Below, in pieces: positions 43,778 to 52,045 of a DNA stretch of 64,000 nucleotides. Origin of the DNA: Pullulanibacillus pueri (GTDB lineage Bacteria > Bacillota > Bacilli > Bacillales > Sporolactobacillaceae); contig NZ_BMFV01000021.1 in NCBI RefSeq assembly GCF_014639255.1, positions 16,763 through 80,762 on the forward strand. Direction: 5' to 3'. Each line of letters begins with the position of its first letter. Position 1 is the first letter of the stretch. The notes under the pieces are model-generated. The model saw nothing but the letters and a program-made list of their open reading frames with translations, was not told where the DNA came from and made no database searches. The position numbers and the translations under genes are program-made.

Positions 43778-44746
43778 GTGAAACTAGGTGTATTTACAGT
43801 TCTATTTGCAGACCAATCTTTTGAAGATATGTTGGATACAGCACAAAAGGCAGGACTAGATGCCGTGGAGATCGGTACAGGAGGAAATCCCGGAAATGCC
43901 CATTGCCCGTTAGATGAACTTCTTGAGAGTGAGGAAAAGCGTAAGCAGTACATGGAGGCCATTGAATCACGTGGTCTTACCATCAGCGCGTTTAGCTGCC
44001 ATGCGAATCCAATTTCACCGGATGCTGCTTATGCCAAAGAATCTCATGAAACTTTTATTAAAACAGTCAGACTTGCAGAAATGCTCAAGGTTCCTGTAGT
44101 GAACTGTTTTTCAGGAACTGCTGGTGACCACGAAGGCGCTAAGTATCCAAACTGGCCAGTTGTTCCATGGCCAACGGAATATGCGGATGTCCTTAAATGG
44201 CAGTGGGAAAAGAAGCTTATTCCTTATTGGAAAGAGGCAGGAAAGTTCGCACAGGATCATAATGTAAAAGTGGGACTTGAACTCCATGGTGGTTTCCTTG
44301 TTCATACCCCTTATACAATCTTAAAGCTAAGAGAAGCGACTTGTGATGCTATCGGTGCGAACCTTGATCCTAGTCATTTATGGTGGCAAGGTATTGATCC
44401 TGTTGGTGCCATTAAGATCTTAGGAAAAGCAGGAGCGATTCACCATTTCCACGCGAAAGATACTTACATTGATCAAGACAATGTTAACATGTACGGACTC
44501 ACCGATATGCAGCCTTATGAAAATGTTCAAACGCGGGCATGGACCTTCCGTTCGGTGGGCTGTGGTCACAGTGTGAGCGAGTGGTCTGACATGATGAGTG
44601 CTTTAAGAACCTATGGCTATGATTATGTCGTCAGCATTGAGCACGAGGATCCATTAATGTCCATTGAAGAAGGCTTTAACCGTGCCGTAACCAATCTAAA
44701 AACAGTATTGATTAAAGATCAACCCGCTGATATGTGGTGGGCATAG
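43778..44746 (+). CDS. Sugar phosphate isomerase/epimerase-like TIM-barrel protein
   Basis: This 322-residue xylose-isomerase-like barrel is larger than and clearly diverged from the one at 41819. Metal-ligand segments include DAVEIGTGGNPGNAHCPL, KVGLELHGGFLVHTP, IGANLDPSHLWWQGIDP, IHHFHAKDTYID and YVVSIEHEDPLMS. The long insert RAWTFRSVGCGHSVSEWS after the sixth strand is typical of a group found beside Gfo/Idh/MocA enzymes. The start is GTG 43778 behind TAGGAGG. It is the last gene of the operon, followed by a terminator. Confidence 0.87.
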   Translation: MKLGVFTVLFADQSFEDMLDTAQKAGLDAVEIGTGGNPGNAHCPLDELLESEEKRKQYMEAIESRGLTISAFSCHANPISPDAAYAKESHETFIKTVRLAEMLKVPVVNCFSGTAGDHEGAKYPNWPVVPWPTEYADVLKWQWEKKLIPYWKEAGKFAQDHNVKVGLELHGGFLVHTPYTILKLREATCDAIGANLDPSHLWWQGIDPVGAIKILGKAGAIHHFHAKDTYIDQDNVNMYGLTDMQPYENVQTRAWTFRSVGCGHSVSEWSDMMSALRTYGYDYVVSIEHEDPLMSIEEGFNRAVTNLKTVLIKDQPADMWWA

Positions 44747-44780
44747 TCAATTGCATAGAAACTTATTTTGAAGGCATTAA

Positions 44781-44812
44781 GGGGCATCACTTTTGGTGAT
44801 GTCTTCTTTTTT
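44781..44812 (+). terminator. Terminator of the LacI-controlled sugar operon
   Basis: CATCAC (44785-44790) pairs with GTGATG (44796-44801) around a T-rich loop, extended by G-T/G-C pairs and followed by CTTCTTTTTTT. Confidence 0.8.
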
Positions 44813-45070
44813 TACACTTAATATATACCTGATACGATGATCAAAGTTTTATGGTGAGAGGGTAAAAAATATGCTTTTAGGAAGGGGGAATCTAATGTTT
44901 GAGTGAGAAAGCACGAACATTAGGCTGGACTGAGGTGGTGAATGACAATCCAAGCTTCAATCCAAAAATCAAAGGCAGGGTGAATAATTTCCGATTTAAG
45001 AACCGCTTTTTTAGTTTGGAGAATGTGTGTTATTATTTCAATAAATGTTGTAATAAAAAGGGGGATTTTT

Positions 45071-45994
45071 TTGAAAAACTTGCAGCTAAATTCTGAGAAT
45101 GCAATGCCTATCTTAAAAGCGTTGGCAAATGAACATCGAATGAAGATATTAACAATGCTAAATAAAGGGCCGCTTAATGTTAATGAAATATCGGAAAGGC
45201 TTCATTTACCCTTTTCTACAACAGCTGTTAATGTAAAAAAGCTTGAAGATGCTGGATTAATTACGACAGAAATGATACCAGGAAGAGGGAGTCAAAAGAT
45301 TAGTTCTAGCAGATATGATAGAATCTCGATTGAATTAAAAAATGACCTCCCTGCTCCAAATGATAGTATTATTATTGAAATGCCTATTGGTGAATATGTG
45401 AATTGTGAAGTCGCGCCTACGTGTGGTTTATTAAGTGAAGATGAGATCTTAGGACTACACGATGATCCAAGAAGTTTTTATGAACCCATACATAAACAAG
45501 CCCAATTATTATGGTTCAGATCCGGTCATGTTGAGTATCGTTTTCCCAATAGAATTCCTTATGGGGCATTAAGTACAGCATTTGAAATATCGGCAGAGCT
45601 TTGTTCAGAGGCTCCCTATTCAAAATTAGATTGGCCATCAGATATTACCCTTTGGATAAATGATGTTGAGCTGGGAACTTGGACCTCCCCAAGTGATTTT
45701 GGAGGCCAAAGGGGCTTTCTAACACCCACATGGTGGGAAACACATAACACTCAATATGGATTGCTGAAAAGATGGAGAATCACGGACCAAGGGTGCTATA
45801 TTGACGGAACAAAGATTTCTGATACAACTATTGACGTCTTAAAGCTCTCTTCAAAACCTTATATTTCGGTAAAATTTGGTGTGAAGGAGGATGCTGTCAA
45901 TAAGGGTGGAATGAACTTGTTTGGTAAAAGGTTTGGCAACTATGAGCAAGATATTATTATGAAGGTGCAATATGTGAAGAAAGATGTTGAGTAA
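45071..45994 (+). CDS. ArsR-type helix-turn-helix regulator with large C-terminal domain
   Basis: Residues about 8-80 are an ArsR/winged-helix DNA-binding domain (AMPILKALANEHRMKILTML, LNVNEISERLHLPFSTTAVNVKKLEDAGLI). The remaining roughly 225 residues, with GEYVNCEVAPTCGL, EYRFPNRIPYGA, LWINDVELGTWTSPSDFGG and RGFLTPTWWETHNTQYG, look like a beta-rich, carbohydrate-binding-like sensor rather than a metal site; the metal cysteines of classic ArsR are absent. TTG 45071 lies six bases after GGGGG and avoids a hydrophobic upstream extension. It sits directly upstream of a sugar ABC/glycosidase operon whose promoter region has a 35-bp palindrome, the probable target. Confidence 0.82.
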   Translation: MKNLQLNSENAMPILKALANEHRMKILTMLNKGPLNVNEISERLHLPFSTTAVNVKKLEDAGLITTEMIPGRGSQKISSSRYDRISIELKNDLPAPNDSIIIEMPIGEYVNCEVAPTCGLLSEDEILGLHDDPRSFYEPIHKQAQLLWFRSGHVEYRFPNRIPYGALSTAFEISAELCSEAPYSKLDWPSDITLWINDVELGTWTSPSDFGGQRGFLTPTWWETHNTQYGLLKRWRITDQGCYIDGTKISDTTIDVLKLSSKPYISVKFGVKEDAVNKGGMNLFGKRFGNYEQDIIMKVQYVKKDVE

Positions 45995-46005
45995 TTTACT
46001 CAAGG

Positions 46006-46066
46006 AAAAGATGATGATTGTGGGGCCACTCGTTAACTCTTAGTCACACATTCCTCATCTTTTTTA
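46006..46066 (+). terminator. Terminator of the ArsR-type regulator gene
   Basis: AAAAGATGA (46006-46014) pairs with TCATCTTTT (46055-46063), an inner GTG/CAC continues the stem, and a T run follows. Confidence 0.7.
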
Positions 46067-46075
46067 TATTTTTTA

Positions 46076-46105
46076 TTGTAATAAAACAATTTTTAATGTT
46101 ATATT
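46076..46105 (+). promoter_or_regulatory. Candidate promoter of the sugar ABC/glycosidase operon
   Basis: TTGTAA (46076-46081), an 18-base spacer and TATATT (46100-46105) lie upstream of the cre site and palindrome. Confidence 0.4.
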
Positions 46106-46146
46106 AATGGTAATGAAAGAAGTGGCCCTTTTCTCATTAATTTTAT

Positions 46147-46160
46147 TGTAAGCGATATCA
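46147..46160 (+). promoter_or_regulatory. cre site (CcpA operator)
   Basis: TGTAAGCGATATCA matches every defined position of TGWAANCGNTNWCA. Its location between the candidate promoter and the first gene fits carbon catabolite repression of the glycoside operon. Confidence 0.8.
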
Positions 46161-46182
46161 GTCTGTGGTTAGTTTTTTTGGT

Positions 46183-46217
46183 ATTCTACTAAATTAAATT
46201 AATTAATTTAGTAGAAT
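46183..46217. promoter_or_regulatory. 35-bp palindrome, probable operator of the ArsR-type regulator
   Basis: ATTCTACTAAATTAA (46183-46197) is exactly complementary to TTAATTTAGTAGAAT (46203-46217), with a five-base centre. It is AT-rich with no T run after it, and lies 45 bases before the first gene of the operon, so a protein site is likelier than a terminator. Confidence 0.7.
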
Positions 46218-46261
46218 GGTGCAATTGATGATTTACATAATGGAGTTAAGGAGGGAGAAGG

Positions 46262-47557
46262 TTGAAGCGAGTATTCGTTGTCCTTTTATGTTCGATAGCG
46301 TTGTTTTCCTTTTCAACAGCATGTTCAACGGCGGGAAGTACATCAGAGTCAGCGAAAGGCAAAATCACATTACAATATTGGACGTTGTTTGGTGGTGGGG
46401 ATGCAGAATATATGCAGCAAATTGTAGATAAGTTTAACAAGACTCATCCAAATATCCATGTCAATAATATGCAACTGGACTCTACGCAATATTATACCAA
46501 GCTTGTTTCAGGGGTGGCAGCAGGCCGTTCTCCAGATGTAGCCATTTCGCATATCACAATGATGCCAGAACTTGAAAACTTAGGGATTCTATCACCAGTA
46601 GATGACATCATAAATGAAACAAAGGTAAATGTGAAATGGGATGATTTTAATCAAAATATATTAAAGTCATCTATCTTTAATGGTGAACATTATTCATTAC
46701 CCATCGATACTCATCCCTTTGTCATGTTTTACAATAAAAAATATCTAAAAGAAGCAGGGCTTTTAGATGCGAGCGGAAATCCGATAATAGGAAAAGGCCC
46801 GGATGGTTTTCTTAACTTTTTACAGCAATTGAAGGAAAAGTTACCCGATGATGTTGCACCCTTTTCCTTATCGAATGGGGGAGACGATCCTTATCGCCTC
46901 TGGTGGGCACTTTATTTCCAACAAGGAGCGGAAGGCATTGTTTCTAAGGATTTACAAAGGTCGGCTTTAGATATGGATAAGGCAATTAAAGCAGCCCAGT
47001 TCATAAAAGACTTGTATTTTAAACAAAAATTTATTCCGAGAAATATTGCAGACTTTTATCAAATGTTCCAGACACAAAAGGCTGCTATTACAATGACAGG
47101 GGTTTGGGCAACTGGAACGTGGGCATCGACTAAGGGACTGGATTTTGGAGCGATGAACATTCCAAATATTTTTGGGAAGCAAGTGACGTGGGGAGATTCT
47201 CATAATCTGATATTTCCTGTTCAAAAGAATCCTGATCCTAAGAAACAGAAAGCTGCGCTAGAATTTGCCAAGTTTGTTGAAGAAAATGGTCAAATGTGGG
47301 CTCAGGCTGGGCATGTTCCAGCGAATACAACCAACTGGGATAAACCCGATTTTACAAAGTTGCCTTATCGTAAAGAATATACAAAGGTTGCGAGTACGGT
47401 TGCCTTTCCGAGACAAACGGCAGAGTTTGGGGGAATTAAGGATTTTATGATGGAAGATTTAGATACGATTTGGAATGGTAGTGTTTCTCCAGAGCGAGCA
47501 TTTAAGAAACTCAATAATCAAATCAATGATTTACTCAAAAATTCGATTTTGAAATAG
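46262..47557 (+). CDS. Sugar ABC transporter substrate-binding lipoprotein
   Basis: This family-1 (SBP_bac_1/MalE-like) receptor has a lipoprotein signal ending STAC (Cys21). The core includes ITLQYWTLFGGGDAEYMQQIVDKFNKTHPNI, PFVMFYNKKYLKEAGL and a C-terminal FAKFVEENGQMWAQAGHVPAN. The start is TTG 46262 close behind AAGGAGGGAGAAGG. The two MalF/MalG-type permease genes follow. With GH2 and GH127 enzymes in the same operon, the cargo is probably an arabinofuranosyl- or galactosyl-containing oligosaccharide, but that is inferred. Confidence 0.92.
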   Translation: MKRVFVVLLCSIALFSFSTACSTAGSTSESAKGKITLQYWTLFGGGDAEYMQQIVDKFNKTHPNIHVNNMQLDSTQYYTKLVSGVAAGRSPDVAISHITMMPELENLGILSPVDDIINETKVNVKWDDFNQNILKSSIFNGEHYSLPIDTHPFVMFYNKKYLKEAGLLDASGNPIIGKGPDGFLNFLQQLKEKLPDDVAPFSLSNGGDDPYRLWWALYFQQGAEGIVSKDLQRSALDMDKAIKAAQFIKDLYFKQKFIPRNIADFYQMFQTQKAAITMTGVWATGTWASTKGLDFGAMNIPNIFGKQVTWGDSHNLIFPVQKNPDPKKQKAALEFAKFVEENGQMWAQAGHVPANTTNWDKPDFTKLPYRKEYTKVASTVAFPRQTAEFGGIKDFMMEDLDTIWNGSVSPERAFKKLNNQINDLLKNSILK

Positions 47558-47607
47558 TTAAAATCAAGGGTTGACTTAGAATTTTTTGATGTGAGGAGAG
47601 GTGAAGG

Positions 47608-48489
47608 ATGAGAAACAAAAGGATTTCAGGGAATATCAAGGCCATCCCTTTTTTACTTCCTTTTTTTGTGGTCTATGTTCTCTTTACCATTTGGCCGATT
47701 ATAAAAGGGCTACAAATGAGTTTTTATGATTGGTCCATTATTAAAAAGATTAGATTTATCGGCCTAGAAAACTATGCTCAAATGCTTCATGATCCCGATT
47801 TTTGGGCATCGCTATGGCATACGACTTTGTTTGTTCTATTTTCGACACCCACAATGGTCATTCTTGCATTAGTTCTGGCTTTATTAGCCAATAAGAAATC
47901 AAAATTACAAGCCTTTTATCGAGGGGCTTACTTTTTACCGACTATACTCTCTGTCTCAGTGATCTCGTATCTTGCTATTTTTATGTTACAACCCTATTCA
48001 GGATTTATAAATTCTTTTCTTCATCTCATAGGGATTCATGCTGAACCCTTTTGGATGGCTGGTCCTCACTTAGCTTGGGTGTCTATTGTTGGAGTGACTT
48101 TATGGTGGACGGTTGGCTTTAATATGATCCTGTTTCTCGCGGCATTACAAGATATTCCTGATTATATGTATGAAGCTGCGAAGATTGATGGGGCGACGCG
48201 TTGGCAGTTATTTTGGAACATTACGCTTCCACAATTAATTCCTGTGGGACGAATTATTCTTTTGTTACAAGTGCTTGCTTCCTATAAAATTTTTGCACAA
48301 ATCATGTTGATTACTAATGGTGGCCCTGGGACATCGACCAGACCCATTATTCAATATATTTATCAAACAGGTTTTCATAAATATAATCTTGGCTATGCGG
48401 CGACAATGTCCTACGGTCTATTTGTTATCTTACTGATTTTATCTATTTTGCAATTAAAAGGACAAACAAGTCAAGGAGGGGAAAGCTAA
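47608..48489 (+). CDS. Sugar ABC transporter permease, MalF/UgpA type
   Basis: This inner-membrane subunit with six segments has AIPFLLPFFVVYVLFTIWPIIKG at the start and the EAA motif YMYEAAKIDGATRWQLFWNITLPQL near the middle. TNGGPGTSTRPIIQYIYQTGF is a conserved C-terminal phrase. The length is 293 residues. It overlaps the next permease gene by one base (TAATG), so the pair is translationally coupled. No ATPase gene is in the operon; a shared MsmX-like protein is expected elsewhere. Confidence 0.94.
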   Translation: MRNKRISGNIKAIPFLLPFFVVYVLFTIWPIIKGLQMSFYDWSIIKKIRFIGLENYAQMLHDPDFWASLWHTTLFVLFSTPTMVILALVLALLANKKSKLQAFYRGAYFLPTILSVSVISYLAIFMLQPYSGFINSFLHLIGIHAEPFWMAGPHLAWVSIVGVTLWWTVGFNMILFLAALQDIPDYMYEAAKIDGATRWQLFWNITLPQLIPVGRIILLLQVLASYKIFAQIMLITNGGPGTSTRPIIQYIYQTGFHKYNLGYAATMSYGLFVILLILSILQLKGQTSQGGES

Positions 48490-49307
48490 TGAGAAAATCG
48501 AGAGCGGTAATGGGGAATTTACTTCCTTTTATCATAGCCATCATTTTTATTTTCCCTATTATATGGATGCTTTTTGTTTCTCTTAAGCCTCAAGGGCTGG
48601 GGATTAGTAATCCTTTAAAATGGTTTTTACCTCCTTATACATTTACAAACTATGTTCACATTATTGCAGATTTCCAAGTTTTAAGGTGGTTGCTAAATAG
48701 TTTATTTGTAGGTATAGTAACTACAATTATTACTCTTATTGTGACCTCGCTAGCGGCATTTGCTATTTCTAAAATCAATTTTCAATATAAAAAGTTTATT
48801 TTTATCTTTTTCTTAATTGGGCTTATGGTTCCTGGGGAGGCAACCCTTATACCGTTGTATCAAATTGCCCAAAGTATGCACATTTTGGATTCGTATATCG
48901 GGTTGATTGTCCCGGGGATTGCGTCTCCTTTAGGTGTCATTGTTCTAAAAAGTTTTTTTGATAGCGTCCCCAAGGAGGTTATTGAAAGTGCAAGAATGGA
49001 TGGGTGTTCTTTATTCAGAATCTATTACTCTATAGTCCTTCCACTAGCAAAGCCTGCACTGGCCTCTATAGCTATATTCACTTTTATTGGCTCTTGGAAT
49101 AACTTTCTTTGGCCATATATGATCACTTTCTCAGATCACTTATATACATTGCCTGTAGGTATTCCTGTATTTAATTCAAATTATTCACAGGACTATATCT
49201 TACCGATGACAGTAAATGCTGTATCTTCTATTCCCTTAATTATCGCCTTTTTCTTCTTTGAAAAACAAATTGTCAAAGGCATTAGCTTTTCGGGAATTAA
49301 AGGATAA
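48489..49307 (+). CDS. Sugar ABC transporter permease, MalG/UgpE type
   Basis: This second membrane subunit begins with LLPFIIAIIFIFPIIWMLFVSLKPQG, has the EAA motif EVIESARMDGCSLFRIYYSIVLPLAKP and GSWNNFLWPYMI near the end. The length of 272 residues is normal. It is coupled to the preceding permease by a one-base overlap and followed after 29 bases by a GH2 enzyme gene, so uptake and intracellular hydrolysis are made together. Confidence 0.94.
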   Translation: MRKSRAVMGNLLPFIIAIIFIFPIIWMLFVSLKPQGLGISNPLKWFLPPYTFTNYVHIIADFQVLRWLLNSLFVGIVTTIITLIVTSLAAFAISKINFQYKKFIFIFFLIGLMVPGEATLIPLYQIAQSMHILDSYIGLIVPGIASPLGVIVLKSFFDSVPKEVIESARMDGCSLFRIYYSIVLPLAKPALASIAIFTFIGSWNNFLWPYMITFSDHLYTLPVGIPVFNSNYSQDYILPMTVNAVSSIPLIIAFFFFEKQIVKGISFSGIKG

Positions 49308-49336
49308 TCATAAGAAAAATTAAAGGAGAGGTTACG

Positions 49337-51094
49337 ATGAAGATGTCTACACTAAACGAAGAAACACATCCAACGCCACAATTTACAAGAGGGGAATGGA
49401 TAAATCTCAACGGAGAATGGGATTTTGCTTTTGACGATGACAATCAAGGCGAAAAGGAGAACTGGTTTGCTAAACACTCCTTCGATAAGAAAATACAGGT
49501 TCCCTTTACTTATGAAACAAAAGCAAGTGGGATTGGAGAAGAAAAATTCCATCCTTATATTTGGTATCGTCGCTCTTTTGAAGTTCCAGATCATGTTCAA
49601 GACCAACGGACGATTTTGCATTTTAATGCTTCGGACTATATTACGAAGGTCTGGGTTGATGGTGTTTTTGTTGGTCAACATCAAGGCGGCTATACGCGAT
49701 TTAGTTTTGATGTGAGTGATGTTCTCCAAGAAACTGAGCAACATGAGCTTGTAGTTAAGGTAGAGGATTCCGATAGCTGTGCTCAACCACGCGGGAAGCA
49801 GCGTTGGATTGCCGAGAACTTTGGCTGCTGGTATGTTCAAACCACAGGAATTTGGCAAACAGTTTGGTTAGAATTTGTGAATCGCGCCCATCTTGAGTCT
49901 GTAAAAATCACACCGGATGTCGACACCTCATCGGTTGCTATCGAATATCTCATTGAGGGAGTGGACGCGAATCGAGGGTTAACCCTAAAGACAGATATCC
50001 AGTTTAAAGGGCAACCCGTCAAATCATTTATTCAAAATGTTGACTCATCCTCTTCTGAAATAAAAATCAAGATGACGAGTGATGTTGAAGAATGGAAGCT
50101 GAAGCTCTGGCATCCTCATCACCCTAATCTCTATGACGTCACATTCACACTTTATGAGGGTGAGAAGGAACTGGATCAGGTCTATTCTTACTTTGGGATG
50201 CGTAAAGTATCTATAGAAAACGGTAAAGTGTTATTAAATAATTCACCGATCTACCAAAAATTGATCCTTGACCAAGGTTATTGGCCTGATACCCATCTTA
50301 CGCCTCCTTCTGAAGAAGCACTTATTGAAGATATTGATAGAACACTAGAAATGGGCTTTAACGGTGCTCGTAAACACCAAAAAATTGAAGATCCTTGTTA
50401 TCTTTACTGGTGTGACAAAAAAGGGTTGCTGGTTTGGTCAGAAGTGGCGGCAACCTATGAATTCTCTGATGAAGCTATCGATAATTTTACAACCGAATGG
50501 ATGGAAATTGTTCGTCAGAATTATAATCATCCCTCGATCATCACTTGGACACCATTCAATGAATCTTGGGGTGTGAAGCAAATCTTTAATCAGAAAAAGC
50601 AGCAGAGATTCACTGAATCTATTTATTATTTAACGAAAGCTATTGATGACATGCGGCCAGTTATTGTTAATGATGGCTGGGAGCATACCATTTCCGATAT
50701 CCTCACCTTACACGATTATGAAGAGTTAGGTTCTGCCCTTTATAAGCGTTACGAGGATAAAGAAAAAATAGTTACAAATAGCGTTCCTCATAACAAGGAT
50801 AAGTACGCTTTTGCCAAAGGCTATGAGTATAAAGGCCAACCCATTATTATAAGTGAGTATGGTGGGATTGCATTTGACGAAGGCCGTGGTTGGGGCTATG
50901 GGCATCAAGTCACAACTGAAGAAGAGTTCTTTAAACGTTATCATGAGATCACTCAGGCAATTAAAGACCTTGATTATGTTTCAGGGTATTGCTATACGCA
51001 AATCACAGATGTTCAGCAGGAAATTAATGGCCTATTAACGGAGGACCGGAAGCCGAAAGTTGATCTAAAAAAAGTACGTGAAGTCAATAAATAA
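49337..51094 (+). CDS. Glycoside hydrolase family 2 (beta-galactosidase-like)
   Basis: This cytoplasmic retaining glycosidase (585 residues, no signal peptide) has a sugar-binding jelly-roll (about 20-180: WINLNGEWDFAFDDD, YIWYRRSFEVP), an immunoglobulin-like domain and a TIM barrel. The catalytic residues are visible: acid/base E409 in FNESWG and nucleophile E507 in IISEYGG. GH2 includes beta-galactosidases, beta-glucuronidases, beta-mannosidases and alpha-L-arabinofuranosidases, so the specificity is uncertain. The missing large C-terminal domain argues against a LacZ-type enzyme. It precedes the UlaG-like and GH127 genes, with a hairpin after it. Confidence 0.87.
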   Translation: MKMSTLNEETHPTPQFTRGEWINLNGEWDFAFDDDNQGEKENWFAKHSFDKKIQVPFTYETKASGIGEEKFHPYIWYRRSFEVPDHVQDQRTILHFNASDYITKVWVDGVFVGQHQGGYTRFSFDVSDVLQETEQHELVVKVEDSDSCAQPRGKQRWIAENFGCWYVQTTGIWQTVWLEFVNRAHLESVKITPDVDTSSVAIEYLIEGVDANRGLTLKTDIQFKGQPVKSFIQNVDSSSSEIKIKMTSDVEEWKLKLWHPHHPNLYDVTFTLYEGEKELDQVYSYFGMRKVSIENGKVLLNNSPIYQKLILDQGYWPDTHLTPPSEEALIEDIDRTLEMGFNGARKHQKIEDPCYLYWCDKKGLLVWSEVAATYEFSDEAIDNFTTEWMEIVRQNYNHPSIITWTPFNESWGVKQIFNQKKQQRFTESIYYLTKAIDDMRPVIVNDGWEHTISDILTLHDYEELGSALYKRYEDKEKIVTNSVPHNKDKYAFAKGYEYKGQPIIISEYGGIAFDEGRGWGYGHQVTTEEEFFKRYHEITQAIKDLDYVSGYCYTQITDVQQEINGLLTEDRKPKVDLKKVREVNK

Positions 51095-51102
51095 AAAAGT
51101 TG

Positions 51103-51135
51103 GAAGTGCTCTTCTTTTGAAGAGTGCTTCTTTCT
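51103..51135 (+). terminator. Intercistronic terminator-like hairpin after the GH2 gene
   Basis: GAAGTGCTCTTC (51103-51114) and GAAGAGTGCTTC (51119-51130) pair over 12 positions with two G-T wobbles around TTTT, followed by TTTCT. It probably lowers rather than abolishes read-through into the next two genes. Confidence 0.65.
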
Positions 51136-51163
51136 AATCATAAAAAAAGGCGAGGGGTTATGA

Positions 51164-52003
51164 ATGAAAAATGGAGTCGCTTTAGCTAAAGAAATTGAAT
51201 CTACAGATATGCCTTATGGAACAGTAGCCATTTGGCATCTCGGACAATCAGGGGTGATCATTAAAGGACAAAGAAATGCAGGGGCAATCGTCATCGATCC
51301 TTATATTACCGAATCGATTGAAAGTAAGAATGCTACAACAGAATTTAAAAGAGCATTTTCTCCACCGATTTCGCCCAGTGAACTGACACAAATTTCAGGT
51401 ATTTTAGTCTCGCATTATCATGATGATCATCTTGATGTGGGATCTATTTGTGGCATCGCTGCTTCTAATGAAGAGGCGACCATTGTTGTTCCTGCTTCCC
51501 ATCGCGCTTTGCTGGCGGATAAGATTCAACTAGACAAGCTTAAGGGGGTAAAAAATGAAGATGCTTTCTTTGTGAAGGAATTTAAAGTCATCCCTATTCC
51601 CGTCGCACATACAGAATATGACAGCGATGCTGAGGGCCATCCTTTTTACTTCGGCTATTTTATTGAAGTTAATGGGGTCAAACTCTTTCACAGTGGTGAT
51701 ACATTGGTCACAGAACCCATCATTAAAGCGGCGAAAGCCTTTCAACCGGATATCGCTTTTCTCCCCATTAACGGTGGAGATTATGCGAGAACCAAGCGTG
51801 GGATTATAGGCAACATGAACTTTAGAGAGGCTACAGATTTTGCGGTTGAAGTAGGCATTGATATGCTTCTTCCCATTCACTTTGACCTCTTTCCAAATAA
51901 TCGAGACAATCCCGCTTATTTTGTGGATTACTTGTTGCAGCATTATCCGCACCAAAAGTTTCATATGATGACAGCTGGTGAACGCTTTATTTACTATAAA
52001 TGA
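51164..52003 (+). CDS. UlaG-like metallo-beta-lactamase-fold hydrolase
   Basis: This cytoplasmic MBL-fold metallohydrolase has the metal motif SHYHDDHLD (HxHxDH) near residues 85-93, further ligands in VAHTEY, LFHSGDTL and PIHFD, and the opening VAIWHLGQSGVIIKG typical of L-ascorbate-6-phosphate lactonase UlaG and relatives. UlaG hydrolyses a sugar lactone phosphate. In this operon a lactone or a cyclic/phosphorylated sugar made from the imported glycan is possible, but no ula PTS genes are present. The length of 279 residues is a little under UlaG. Confidence 0.83.
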   Translation: MKNGVALAKEIESTDMPYGTVAIWHLGQSGVIIKGQRNAGAIVIDPYITESIESKNATTEFKRAFSPPISPSELTQISGILVSHYHDDHLDVGSICGIAASNEEATIVVPASHRALLADKIQLDKLKGVKNEDAFFVKEFKVIPIPVAHTEYDSDAEGHPFYFGYFIEVNGVKLFHSGDTLVTEPIIKAAKAFQPDIAFLPINGGDYARTKRGIIGNMNFREATDFAVEVGIDMLLPIHFDLFPNNRDNPAYFVDYLLQHYPHQKFHMMTAGERFIYYK

Positions 52004-52045
52004 TGGTCACTTTTAAAGAGATAAAAGTATAAGGAGGAAAAGAAG

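Noticed and set aside
44899..45096. 65-codon frame upstream of the ArsR-type regulator
   Set aside because: It overlaps the regulator's ribosome binding site and start in another frame, its amino acid composition is unlike a real protein, and no family is recognisable.
49352..49858. Long antisense open frame opposite the GH2 gene
   Set aside because: It lies wholly inside a gene with intact catalytic residues and has no ribosome binding site or recognisable domain; the same applies to antisense frames at 9679-10179 and 33554-33991.
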